From the NCBI RefSeq assembly GCF_904846235.1, contig NZ_CAJGZN010000009.1, positions 62,001-126,000 on the forward strand: DNA of 64,000 nucleotides. Direction: 5' to 3'. Every line of letters begins with the position of its first letter. The first letter of the stretch is position 1. Of this stretch, positions 56,246 through 64,000 are shown piece after piece. The position numbers and the translations under genes are program-made. The notes below the pieces were generated by a model. That model ran no database searches. It had not been told where the DNA came from and was given only the letters and a program-made list of their open reading frames with translations. This DNA comes from Psychrobacter immobilis. GTDB taxonomy: Bacteria; Pseudomonadota; Gammaproteobacteria; Pseudomonadales; Moraxellaceae.

Positions 56246-56276
56246 CAAAAAAAACCCACTATATCAGCAGGTTTTA
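56246..56276 (-). terminator. Terminator of hfq
   Basis: On the minus strand AAAACCTGCT pairs with AGTGGGTTTT (two wobble pairs) around GATAT and continues as T8. It lies between the hfq stop and the kdsD start. Confidence 0.7.
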
Positions 56277-56334
56277 AACAAATAAATCATGTCTTAATGT
56301 TTTTTCAGACAACGCGCTCGATTAATGCAGTGCT

Positions 56335-56862
56335 TTAGCTGTTGCTATCATTAGAACCATCGTTTGGCTTATCTTCGAAGCCTGTATTATCTGCTGTGGC
56401 ATCAAAACCACGATCTTGACCGAAACCACCACGCTCAAACCCGCGCTCTTGACCTTGACCAAAGCTACCGCGTTCAAAGCCGCGATCCTGACCTTGGCTA
56501 AAACCACCACGATTAAATCCACTGCGACTCGATGCAAATCCGCGCTCTTCAAAACCGCCAGCAGCAGGATTGCTACCACGTTCAAAGCCACCGCCTTGAT
56601 ATCCAGTCGGTGCTGCGCTCTGAGGCTGAGCACTTGTACCTGTCGTCGTACTACTACGCGGGTTACGCGCTGGCACGACTGTTGAGATGGCATGTTTATA
56701 TACCATTTGGCTCACTGTGTTTTTTAAGAGAACGACATATTGATCAAATGATTCAATTTGGCCTTGTAATTTAATACCATTTACCAAAAAAATAGAGACA
56801 GGAATGCGGTCTTTGCGCAGCGAGTTCAAGAACGGATCTTGTAAAGTTTGTCCTTTTGACAT
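56335..56862 (-). CDS. hfq: RNA chaperone Hfq with long Gly-rich repeat tail
   Basis: Hfq is the hexameric Sm-like protein that pairs small RNAs with mRNAs. Residues 1-68 are the conserved core: [20 protein letters not shown], Sm1 with [20 protein letters not shown], and Sm2 with [12 protein letters not shown]. Residues about 75-160 form a long Gly/Arg/Phe-rich tail with repeats around QGQ(D/E)RGFERG, then an acidic Asp/Ser end. At 175 residues it is much longer than E. coli Hfq (102). Long Gly-rich tails are a known feature of Moraxellaceae Hfq. It lies downstream of miaA, its usual neighbour, with a 327-base gap. Confidence 0.96.
   Translation of the reverse strand: MSKGQTLQDPFLNSLRKDRIPVSIFLVNGIKLQGQIESFDQYVVLLKNTVSQMVYKHAISTVVPARNPRSSTTTGTSAQPQSAAPTGYQGGGFERGSNPAAGGFEERGFASSRSGFNRGGFSQGQDRGFERGSFGQGQERGFERGGFGQDRGFDATADNTGFEDKPNDGSNDSNS
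56400..56600 (-). repeat. Imperfect tandem repeats coding the Hfq tail
   Basis: Repeated units coding roughly GQGQ-(D/E)-RGFERG occur in at least three imperfect copies. Similar 36- to 40-base DNA units recur with synonymous differences, which suggests selection on the protein rather than recent slippage. Confidence 0.7.
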
Positions 56863-57189
56863 GAAATCTCTCCTAAATATTATATAGTTATGTTTTGAGT
56901 GCCAATTATTTTAAGTGTTAATTTAATTATAATGGCTAAAAGGTAGATACAATAAGGTGTTTTCTTTATAAAACGTATCTAAATAAATATTCGTTGCTCT
57001 TAAGTGATTCCACTTTATCGCGAATACGTTATTATTGTAAATAATTAAGTAACTGGTTGTTTCGTTAATACTTTTTGTCTACAAAAGTTCATAGGTCAGA
57101 CATCGTAACGATGCTCAATACACTGAGCCAAATTATAACAGCTATCTATGTCAATTTTTGAAACTAATTGTGTTAGCTATCATTGCACC
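56863..57189. other. Spacer between miaA and hfq
   Basis: 327 AT-rich noncoding bases on the minus-strand path from miaA to hfq. It is long enough for a separate hfq promoter. AGGAGA lies directly before the hfq start. No small gene or clear terminator seen. Confidence 0.35.
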
Positions 57190-58356
57190 TTAAGACAAGT
57201 ACTCCCGTGCTTCGACCATGGTTTCAAACGTTTGTAATATCATACGACTGCTAGCATCAGCCCCGCTCTCAGATTCTGCTATCCCACTTGATGATGCACT
57301 GGGCAGTTGCATTACCTTTCTCAGCCACGTGTACTGACGTTTTGCTAGCTGTCTTGTAGCATATAATGCCTTATTTTGCATTTCCTGACAAGCAAGCGCC
57401 TCGGTCTCTTGGTTAGCCATGTTTGGTTGAGCAACTGACTGAGCAACATTATCTGAGATTTCTTTTTTTCCATTGACAGCTGGATGCTTTCTAAAAGCTT
57501 CATAAAATTGAGCTTTATCAAGATGAATCTCATCAAATATCGGATGATCAATATGCACCAAGTATTCTAGTACTTGCCTGTAACCCACACAGCGCATCGA
57601 AGGCATATTAGGCGTGAGCGGATACTTTTTTAGTAAGTCTATGACTTCAGCCACTAGCCCTTCATTCCACATGATATCTAGACGTTGTTCGATACGATTA
57701 TGTAGCCATGAACGATCTGGCATTACCGATAGCGCGTGCCACTGCTGCTCTGGATTGTGGGCTAGGGCTTGCTTTGGCTTACGCTGCCAGTCGCTTATTG
57801 GAATATTTGTTTGTAGGTAGACCTCAATTGCTCGCGTGATACGCTGAGTATCAGTAGCATTCAAACGCTCATGACTTATAGGGTCTATACTCCCCAAATA
57901 ATCATATAGAGCGCTAATACCTTCCTCTTGACGCCACTGCTCTACGCGCGCCCGTACGCTGTCATCGCTATCGGGCACAGGAGACAACCCATCGAGTAGC
58001 GCCATGTAATACATCATGGTGCCGCCTACTAATAATGGTATCTTGCCATTTCTATGACATTCGTCAATAAGACGGGCAACGTCACTGACAAACTCAGCCA
58101 CACTATAGCTTTGCATAGGATCAACGATATCGACCAAATGATGTGGATAACGCGCCAACTCAGCCGCTGTTGGCTTGGCTGTGCCAATATTCATATCACG
58201 ATATATCAGTGCTGAGTCCACTGAGATTAATTCAAAACGACCTGTATCGTATAGCTCGTACGCTAGTGACGTCTTGCCGCTAGCAGTTGGTGCCATAAGA
58301 CAAACCACGCTGTTATCCGTCAGTTTGTGAGGTAGGCTATCAGACGAATGTTGCAT
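57190..58356 (-). CDS. miaA: tRNA dimethylallyltransferase
   Basis: MiaA transfers a dimethylallyl group to N6 of A37 in tRNAs that read UNN codons. The 388-residue protein has the P-loop LMAPTASGKTSLAYEL near residue 22, the DSALIYRDMNIGTAKP block, LVGGTMMYYMAL and MRCVGYRQVLEYL in the tRNA-contacting region, and TRQLAKRQYTWLRK near the C-terminus. It is longer than E. coli MiaA (316) because of an insert around 300-340 and a C-terminal extension. ATG 58356 with AAAGGC upstream is preferred to ATG 58371. Confidence 0.95.
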   Translation of the reverse strand: MQHSSDSLPHKLTDNSVVCLMAPTASGKTSLAYELYDTGRFELISVDSALIYRDMNIGTAKPTAAELARYPHHLVDIVDPMQSYSVAEFVSDVARLIDECHRNGKIPLLVGGTMMYYMALLDGLSPVPDSDDSVRARVEQWRQEEGISALYDYLGSIDPISHERLNATDTQRITRAIEVYLQTNIPISDWQRKPKQALAHNPEQQWHALSVMPDRSWLHNRIEQRLDIMWNEGLVAEVIDLLKKYPLTPNMPSMRCVGYRQVLEYLVHIDHPIFDEIHLDKAQFYEAFRKHPAVNGKKEISDNVAQSVAQPNMANQETEALACQEMQNKALYATRQLAKRQYTWLRKVMQLPSASSSGIAESESGADASSRMILQTFETMVEAREYLS

Positions 58357-58438
58357 AAAGTGGCCTTTCATAATATATGGATAACTCAGATATCAATTGG
58401 TTTAATTGCTTTAAGATGTTGTAATTATTTTCAGATAT

Positions 58439-60223
58439 TCAGGATAGCATTAGCTTTACTAAGCGATGGCTATCTATCGTCTTGATAGCATTGTTCATCA
58501 TTATTTCAGTAAGATCATTCACGAAAACCATTGAATCTTGCACAGACATTTGCGTATTGACACTAATAAGTTGCTGATTAATCTCAGTAGCACTGCTTGG
58601 CAATCTATCTTTTTTGAATACTTGATGACTAGAGGTAAGTGATTCGAACAACTGGCTTACTTTAAACTGCCAGTCTTTAGCACTTATCAGTGCACACTGC
58701 CCTTGGTGATAAAATAATAACCAAGGTAGCTTTTTATCATCTGTGTTTAAGTCCATGTCAACAGCTTCTACATCGTTAATGATATCTAAGCAAATTGGTA
58801 AAGATGCAGAGGTAGTTGCTTCATCAGAATAATATGAAGTGCTGTTGTTACTATTGTTACTTTGGTCTGATCGCTCATTGATATAAGATTGCACTGACTC
58901 TTGCAATGAAGGATTATTTGAAGATGATCGGTTTGCAGTAGTCTGATAAGACTGCTTATTAGACTCTACTTGATTATACTGCCTTGGGTTATTGATAGGC
59001 TGAATACTCGAGATGGGCATTTCAGACGAACGACCTTTAGAAGCATTATTACTTGCTCGTTCCGCAGATTTGTATTGGCTATCAGTTTCGGTCGTCGCTA
59101 CGGACGCAGATGCAGAATCAATTCCAAGCCCAAACTTAGCTACATCGATCGTTTTCAACTGCGCACGAACTGTATGGCCTAAGTGCGCCATAATATTATT
59201 CAACGGACTGATTTTGATACGTTGTTTAGATGGATGCACATTGATATTTAACCATTGAGTTGGTAAATCAAAATACAGTGCATACCCCATACCTGCTAGC
59301 TGCGCACCTTGTGCCAGTTGACGTATCTGATTGCTAATCAATGCTTCTTTTACTAGTCTGCCATTTACATAAATCAGCTTTGGTAAGTCAGATTTATCAT
59401 GATATAGCGGCCATAACCAACCACTAATCGCTGCCTGATTAACATTGCTATCATCGTACGCTACAGACGACTGTACCAGACTCGATAAATCTATCGATAT
59501 TGCTAATGCATTATCTGTCAATGCCATACCAGTCGCTTGTTCCAACCGCGGTAGTGGCAAACGACTGTCATTGTTACCACTAATACTCGTAGCACTTGCA
59601 GATAATGATAGACGTTGCTTATTGTCATGAAAAAGTGTCAAAGCAACATCGGCACGCGCCAGTGCGACTTCTCGGACAATCGTTTCGATATGACCAAATT
59701 CAGTAGCAATAGATTTTAGGTTGCCACGGCGGGCAGGCACATTGAAATATAAGTCTTTGACTATGATTGTTGTGCCGCGGTTATGGACAACTGGTAACAG
59801 TTTTGGTGTATCATCTAATACGCCAGCGACCTGTAATTGACGGCCAATGCCGCTCTCATCATGACTACTGGTTAAGGTCAAACGTGAGACAGCAGCCATC
59901 GCCGCTAACGCTTCACCACGAAAACCCAACGTCGTAATACCATGCAAGTTAGCAACATCGGCAACCTTACTGGTCGCATGACGAGTGATGGCCATGACCA
60001 TATCATCAGGATGAATGCCCACCCCATTATCTACTACCTCAATCAGGCCCATACCGCCTTGAGTGATGCGCACCTCAATACTAGTCGCACCAGCATCGAT
60101 GGCATTTTCCAGCAACTCCTTGACCACCGCTGCTGGACGGGTCACCACCTCACCTGCTGCTAATTGATTGATTAGCAACGGCGATAGTTTTTTAATACGG
60201 GTATTAGGATGATTATCTGGCAT
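58439..60223 (-). CDS. mutL: DNA mismatch repair protein MutL
   Basis: MutL links MutS mismatch recognition to strand removal. The N-terminal GHKL ATPase (about 1-340) shows INQLAAGEVVTRPAAVVKEL, ENAIDAGAT, EVVDNGVGIHPDDM and TTLGFRGEALAAMAAVS. The middle (about 365-460) is a Ser/Asn/Gln-rich linker, and the C-terminal dimerisation domain ends the 594 residues. No DQHAxxER endonuclease motif is visible in the C-terminal domain, so it would be of the non-nicking type, as in E. coli. It lies between tsaE and miaA on one strand, as in many gammaproteobacteria. Confidence 0.95.
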   Translation of the reverse strand: MPDNHPNTRIKKLSPLLINQLAAGEVVTRPAAVVKELLENAIDAGATSIEVRITQGGMGLIEVVDNGVGIHPDDMVMAITRHATSKVADVANLHGITTLGFRGEALAAMAAVSRLTLTSSHDESGIGRQLQVAGVLDDTPKLLPVVHNRGTTIIVKDLYFNVPARRGNLKSIATEFGHIETIVREVALARADVALTLFHDNKQRLSLSASATSISGNNDSRLPLPRLEQATGMALTDNALAISIDLSSLVQSSVAYDDSNVNQAAISGWLWPLYHDKSDLPKLIYVNGRLVKEALISNQIRQLAQGAQLAGMGYALYFDLPTQWLNINVHPSKQRIKISPLNNIMAHLGHTVRAQLKTIDVAKFGLGIDSASASVATTETDSQYKSAERASNNASKGRSSEMPISSIQPINNPRQYNQVESNKQSYQTTANRSSSNNPSLQESVQSYINERSDQSNNSNNSTSYYSDEATTSASLPICLDIINDVEAVDMDLNTDDKKLPWLLFYHQGQCALISAKDWQFKVSQLFESLTSSHQVFKKDRLPSSATEINQQLISVNTQMSVQDSMVFVNDLTEIMMNNAIKTIDSHRLVKLMLS

Positions 60224-60276
60224 TTATAGATGTCATATTTTTGGAAAGTAGCGATTGGTGTAATTTAGATATTCAT

Positions 60277-60807
60277 TTAGATGATAAGTTGCGATAGTTC
60301 CAAGCCCTGCGCTTGACCTGCCTTTGACACTCTCAACTGCACTTGGCGTGCTTCAGTGTCGTTATCATCGCTTACATTTTGAATCATATCGATGAATAAA
60401 GTGGGCGGTGGAAGATAGCTATCAGCGCGGCTAGCCCATTCGATAATAATTAATGCTTCAGGCTCATCAAGATACTCATCAAACCCAATAAAAGACAGCT
60501 CTTCTGGATCTTGCAGACGATATAAATCTGCATGATAAACCGGCTTGATCGAACCATCCTTTCGCTGAATACTGTAGGGCTCAACCAAGGTATAGGTTGG
60601 GCTTTTCACCGCACCTGTATGACCAAGCGCTTGTAACCAATAACGCGTTAGTGTCGTTTTACCAGCGCCCAAGTCACCTGCCAGCCACACGCTACCTGTC
60701 AGTGACAAGGTCGCTAATTGCTCAGCCAATGCTTGAGTATCTTGCTCAGAATTGAGTATCAGAGTCTTTAAGTATTTGCTATTTTCTATAGATTGAGTAT
60801 CACACAT
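60277..60807 (-). CDS. tsaE: tRNA threonylcarbamoyladenosine biosynthesis ATPase TsaE
   Basis: TsaE is the small ATPase that resets the TsaBD complex in t6A37 tRNA modification. The 176-residue protein shows Walker A WLAGDLGAGKTTLTRYWLQA near residue 43, the threonine-containing VKSPTYTLVEPY and HADLYRLQDPEELSFIGFDEY, and IIIEWASRAD. It starts on the last base of the upstream QueD-like gene stop and is followed by mutL after 53 bases. Confidence 0.95.
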   Translation of the reverse strand: MCDTQSIENSKYLKTLILNSEQDTQALAEQLATLSLTGSVWLAGDLGAGKTTLTRYWLQALGHTGAVKSPTYTLVEPYSIQRKDGSIKPVYHADLYRLQDPEELSFIGFDEYLDEPEALIIIEWASRADSYLPPPTLFIDMIQNVSDDNDTEARQVQLRVSKAGQAQGLELSQLII

Positions 60808-61427
60808 CAGACTGAACCTGCTTGTACTTGCTCTGTCTGAACCTGCATGGTCACGGTTGGATTGGTAAAGCTTTCACCACGAATCAGCTTGGCATATAGC
60901 TCAGAGTCAGTCCACTCAGCACGAACCTGCTCACTGAATTCAAAGTCCTCTAAAACTAGCTTACCCATTTGATCGTTTGCAACATCATCAGCAAAACACT
61001 GCGCATACCCTGTCGCCGTCTCGTGAGCAATTACTGAGTACACGCTGACATCTGCTTCACCATTTTGCATTTGTGTCTGACGTAGTATTTCTTGTGCCCA
61101 AAAAAATATCACTCGTGAAAACTGCTCTGCCGATGGTGAAACTGACAAGCTTATCCAACGTGCGCTAAATTTCTTACACGCTGCGACATACTCAGGATCA
61201 TCTTTGTTCCAAAAACAAATGGCATGATCAAAGCTATCGATAATGTCTTTGATTGAAGATTTTAGCAGACCAAAGTCATAAACCATTTGCCCATGGTCTA
61301 AACGAGTGGCCTCAAGGATCAGCTCAATCTGATAGCTGTGGCCATGAATCGAGTGCTTACAACGCTCAGAACTACAGTTACGAACGATGTGAGCATTTTC
61401 AAATTTGAACAGTTTACGAATACGCAT
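60807..61427 (-). CDS. QueD-like 6-carboxytetrahydropterin/6-pyruvoyltetrahydropterin synthase family protein
   Basis: A 206-residue T-fold enzyme. FKFENAHIV supplies the first zinc His, HSIHGHSYQIEL the other two, SFDHAICF the catalytic Asp-His region and IAHETATGYAQCF the substrate-anchoring Glu. It resembles QueD, which makes 6-carboxytetrahydropterin for queuosine. However, it is much longer than E. coli QueD (121), and the cysteine-to-HGH spacing is four residues (CKHSIHGH) instead of three in QueD or five in PTPS. A queuosine role is likely but not sure. It heads a run with tsaE, mutL and miaA. Confidence 0.8.
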   Translation of the reverse strand: MRIRKLFKFENAHIVRNCSSERCKHSIHGHSYQIELILEATRLDHGQMVYDFGLLKSSIKDIIDSFDHAICFWNKDDPEYVAACKKFSARWISLSVSPSAEQFSRVIFFWAQEILRQTQMQNGEADVSVYSVIAHETATGYAQCFADDVANDQMGKLVLEDFEFSEQVRAEWTDSELYAKLIRGESFTNPTVTMQVQTEQVQAGSV

Positions 61428-61778
61428 AATAATTTGACCAAAACAGTAAGCACTATGGTGCTAAATGTTAATAAATAAGAGTTTGCCGCGTTTATGAATC
61501 GGTTTATGGTTCATTATAGCAAATCGCCATGTATCCGTAAGTAAGCACTTATTAATACAATGATTGATTGAACGAATCAATTGGTAAACTAGAACTAACC
61601 GTAAACATAAAGAATTTGAATGATACTTAAATCGTAGACGAATTGTGCGAGCGCTATCTATTACTAAAGCTTAAGCCTATACTCTATTCAGTAAACAGCT
61701 ATGTTAGCTGTATTCACACTGTCTTGAATTCGCTTAACTTGGCGTAATGAGTAGTGTGCTGTAAAAAAGGAAACGATG
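61428..61778. other. Spacer between the QueD-like gene and the small basic gene
   Basis: About 350 noncoding bases with promoters for both directions expected. AAAAAGGAAACG is a strong ribosome site before 61779. No other structure recognised. Confidence 0.3.
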
Positions 61779-61901
61779 ATGAGCAAAGGTCAAGATAGTA
61801 AGAAAAATGTTAAGAAAAAGCCCCTTTTGACTGCTAAAGAGAAGAAAGCTGCCAAACAAGCCAAGAAAGACGACAATGGTAGTATTTTAGGCAAACATTA
61901 A
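61779..61901 (+). CDS. Small, highly basic conserved-type protein (40 residues)
   Basis: A short frame with a strong AAGGAAACG ribosome site: MSKGQDSKKNVKKKPLLTAK then EKKAAKQAKKDDNGSILGKH. It is Lys/Ala-rich, probably helical and soluble. Similar tiny Lys-rich proteins beginning MSKG and containing KEKRAAKKAKK are known to me from Acinetobacter and Pseudomonas genomes. Function unknown, possibly nucleic-acid associated. An ATG one codon upstream (61776) is an alternative start. Confidence 0.7.
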   Translation: MSKGQDSKKNVKKKPLLTAKEKKAAKQAKKDDNGSILGKH

Positions 61902-62008
61902 TAATAAATACATTAATATGCCAATCTGACCTAACCGTTTGATCGGTATTTTTTGATTCGTCCTTGGCTTTTAGCTAAGCACTGTCTTTAATTAAGCTTA
62001 GGTTTTTA

Positions 62009-62341
62009 TTAAGCTCCGCGCGGCGCAAACATAATAATCGCCATTCCTAATAGCGCAACTATCGAACCCACTATGTCCCACATGGTTGGTCGTATACCAT
62101 TGACCGTCCACAACCATAAAATCGCCATGCATATATAAACACCACCATATGCAGCATAGACCCTGCCCGCAGCAGTTGGGTGTAATGACAGCAGCCAAAC
62201 AAACGCGACCAAACTCAGCCCACCAGGTATCAGTAGCCAGATTGACTTGCCTTCTCGCAGCCAAAGATAAGGCAGATAACATCCTGCAATTTCAGCCAAT
62301 GCAGTAAGCGCAAATAGCCCAACCGTCTTTAATTCTGTCAA
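62009..62341 (-). CDS. YnfA/UPF0060 family membrane protein
   Basis: A 110-residue inner-membrane protein with four hydrophobic helices. Family marks are [20 protein letters not shown] near the start, [20 protein letters not shown], and [20 protein letters not shown]. YnfA resembles small multidrug resistance transporters in topology, and efflux has been proposed for some members. The start ATG 62341 fits the family N-terminus. Confidence 0.93.
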   Translation of the reverse strand: MTELKTVGLFALTALAEIAGCYLPYLWLREGKSIWLLIPGGLSLVAFVWLLSLHPTAAGRVYAAYGGVYICMAILWLWTVNGIRPTMWDIVGSIVALLGMAIIMFAPRGA

Positions 62342-62548
62342 AAATCACTACTCCTCGACCGTAATAAACCCAGTCAGATATGGTACAGCATTCCCCAAAA
62401 TAATCACCCTATCTCTGTCACCACTTATAAAAAGCTATTTTTTCTAACATTACAGTCAAAATCACAGTAAAATCTATCATAACAAACAAACCTCTTAGAT
62501 AACTATCTATCGAGGCCATACCGACATTGTAAATAGGAAGTTAGCATC

Positions 62549-63457
62549 ATGATGCGTATTGGATTATTTTTATTAACCAACTTAGCAGTGATTGTGGTAT
62601 TTAGCATTGTGTTTGGTATTTTATCGAGGTTTTTTGGGATTGGTGGTGTGCATACGGTGGGTGGGCTGAACTATATTAGTCTTGCCATTATGTGTGGTAT
62701 CTACGGTATGGTTGGCTCGATGATCTCGCTATTTATATCAAAATGGATGGCTAAAAGATCCACTGGTACGGTAGTCATAGAATCGCCACGCACCGCTACT
62801 GAGCAATGGCTAGTCGATACAGTCGCCAAACAAGCACGAGCCGTAAATATCGGTATGCCTGAGGTTGGTATTTTTAATAATTCGCAGCCAAATGCCTTTG
62901 CGACTGGTTGGAATAAAAATAAAGCACTGGTAGCGGTTTCGTCTGGTCTACTACAAAATATGAATCAAGATGAAGTCGAAGCGGTACTGGCGCATGAGAT
63001 TGGCCATGTGGCTAACGGTGATATGGTAACCCTTGCCCTCATTCAAGGGGTCGTAAATGCCTTTGTAATGTTCTTTGCACGTATTGTAGGCAGTTTCGTT
63101 GATCGTACTGTGTTTAAAAATACCAGTGACCGCCCAGGTATTGGTTACTTTATTACGAGTATCGTAATGGATATCTTACTTGGATTTTTGGCATCTGCCA
63201 TCGTGATGTGGTTCTCACGCTTACGTGAATTCCGTGCGGATCAAATGGGTGCAAAATTGGCCAGCCGCGAAAAAATGATTAGTGCGCTTGATGCGCTTCG
63301 TCCTTCTGCACAGCGACCAGATCAAATGCCTGAGAGTATGAAAGCATTTGCGATCTCATCAGGACAAACGCAAGGCTTTAGTATTGCCAATCTATTCCGT
63401 TCACACCCAACGCTTGATGACCGTATTGCGGCGTTGAGAGAATATAATCCTAATTAA
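62549..63457 (+). CDS. htpX: Protease HtpX
   Basis: HtpX is an inner-membrane zinc protease that works with FtsH in quality control. The 302-residue protein has two N-terminal membrane helices ([20 protein letters not shown] and a second), the zinc motif [13 protein letters not shown] near residue 147 and the third ligand in [15 protein letters not shown] near 227. Two further hydrophobic stretches lie at about 160-215. MMRIGLFLL is the standard start. [14 protein letters not shown] ends the protein as in the family. Confidence 0.96.
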   Translation: MMRIGLFLLTNLAVIVVFSIVFGILSRFFGIGGVHTVGGLNYISLAIMCGIYGMVGSMISLFISKWMAKRSTGTVVIESPRTATEQWLVDTVAKQARAVNIGMPEVGIFNNSQPNAFATGWNKNKALVAVSSGLLQNMNQDEVEAVLAHEIGHVANGDMVTLALIQGVVNAFVMFFARIVGSFVDRTVFKNTSDRPGIGYFITSIVMDILLGFLASAIVMWFSRLREFRADQMGAKLASREKMISALDALRPSAQRPDQMPESMKAFAISSGQTQGFSIANLFRSHPTLDDRIAALREYNPN

Positions 63458-63470
63458 TGACAATCGATTT

Positions 63471-63505
63471 AAAACCAACTTGCTACTTGTTAGCAGGTTG
63501 GTTTT
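63471..63505. terminator. Hairpin after htpX
   Basis: AAAACCAACTTGCTA pairs with TAGCAGGTTGGTTTT (one wobble) around a short loop. The T-run is only four bases on each strand, so termination is plausible but not certain. It could serve both htpX and the convergent esterase gene. Confidence 0.55.
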
Positions 63506-63617
63506 AAAAAAATACTTTATATAGAAAATTAGAAGTTAGAGTATGAATACTCAGTCACTATCATTTTATTTAGTAGTAAAAGGCTAAACATTAGCGCTAG
63601 TTTAAATAAAAGAGATA

Positions 63618-64000
63618 TTACTTCTTTTCCTTAGACGGAAAAAGCGATACCAAACCATCTCCTATGATTCCTCGCCAAGCAAAGTAATCATGTCCTGCAG
63701 CATACTCTTGATAATGTGTATCGTACCTTTTTGCCAATAAAACGTCTCGCAGATGACGATTGGTTCCCAATATACCGTTGCTACCACTTTTACCACGAGC
63801 CGTTTCAAACACGCCTGCGCTCAAAAAGAAACGAACGGGTGCCTTATCCATTTTTATTACCTCAGACGCTACGAAGTGTTTATCTTCTGCTGTCTGATCT
63901 TTTGGATGCCACCAGTAAGACCCAGACATAGAGATAACATTGCCAAATATGTCGGGGTGACGTAGTGCGATAGTCGTCGCTGCTAAACCGCCATAACTTG
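63618..64000 (-). CDS. Enterochelin-esterase-like alpha/beta hydrolase (5' end cut by window)
   Basis: The C-terminal 127 residues of an alpha/beta hydrolase, entering from the right edge. The first visible residues, SYGGLAATTIALRHPDIFGN, contain the nucleophile-elbow serine (G-x-S-Y-G-G pattern). SMSGSYWWHP follows, then FFLSAGVFE before the acid region and GHDYFAWRGIIGDGLVSLFP with the catalytic histidine. This matches the Fes/IroE/esterase D-like group. Substrate (ferric siderophore or another ester) cannot be told from this part. No siderophore genes are in view. Confidence 0.8.
   Translation of the reverse strand, partial: SYGGLAATTIALRHPDIFGNVISMSGSYWWHPKDQTAEDKHFVASEVIKMDKAPVRFFLSAGVFETARGKSGSNGILGTNRHLRDVLLAKRYDTHYQEYAAGHDYFAWRGIIGDGLVSLFPSKEKK

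Noticed and set aside
56322..56693. Minus-strand frame of 123 codons and plus-strand frames over hfq
   Set aside because: All are shadows of the repetitive Hfq tail; the Hfq frame has the Sm core and ribosome site.

Overview
The window looks like chromosome from a Moraxellaceae gammaproteobacterium, most likely Psychrobacter. This rests on gene content and protein style (Hfq with a long Gly-rich repeat tail, tandem DmdC-like acyl-CoA dehydrogenases, CcoS beside a SafE-type membrane protein, moderately AT-rich DNA). No database search was possible. Most genes are housekeeping. No rRNA, tRNA, CRISPR array or intact insertion sequence was seen.

Layout. 0-8.4 kb: metF (5' truncated), rsmE, a PAS-GGDEF-EAL protein and two paralogous acyl-CoA dehydrogenases. 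8.6-9.1 kb: a frameshifted, truncated amidohydrolase pseudogene. 9.5-11.7 kb: a compact four-gene operon encoding Roadblock/LC7, a BLUF blue-light photoreceptor, a Ras-like small GTPase and a second Roadblock/LC7. 12.2-14.7 kb: a large membrane protein of the Gcr/'SpecificRecomb' family. 14.8-17.5 kb: an AT-rich accessory patch with an endonuclease V homologue, an unknown partner carrying a triplicated KWYQ repeat, a MerR regulator and an unknown small protein. 17.7-22.1 kb: apaH, rsmA and pdxA, with a GC-richer transglutaminase-like gene and an IS3-family transposase remnant lodged between rsmA and pdxA. 22.4-32.4 kb: dnaB, alr, argF, rpiA, ilvA, hslR, a low-molecular-weight phosphatase, murB and a YdcF-like protein. 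32.5-42 kb: ccoS, a SafE-like protein with a Met/His tail, rhlB, a cold-shock gene with a structured leader, aroQ, an ABC1 kinase, a K+ channel with a zinc ribbon, yebC, ogt and ftsY. 42-50.4 kb: envelope proteins (small lipoprotein, two M16 proteins, lipoprotein, M15 peptidase, RodA, RlpA). 50.6-56.1 kb: radA, then kdsD-kdsC-lptC-lptA-lptB (Kdo synthesis and LPS transport). 56.3-61.4 kb: hfq, miaA, mutL, tsaE and a QueD-like gene. 61.8-64 kb: a small basic protein, a YnfA-family protein, htpX and an esterase cut by the window end.

The best candidate for an undescribed system is the BLUF-GTPase-Roadblock operon. Its content suggests that blue light sensed by a flavin domain could set the nucleotide state of an MglA-like GTPase, with Roadblock proteins as regulators, in a conservon-like layout. 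Secondary candidates are the endonuclease V/KWYQ-repeat pair and the horizontally acquired transglutaminase gene beside IS debris.
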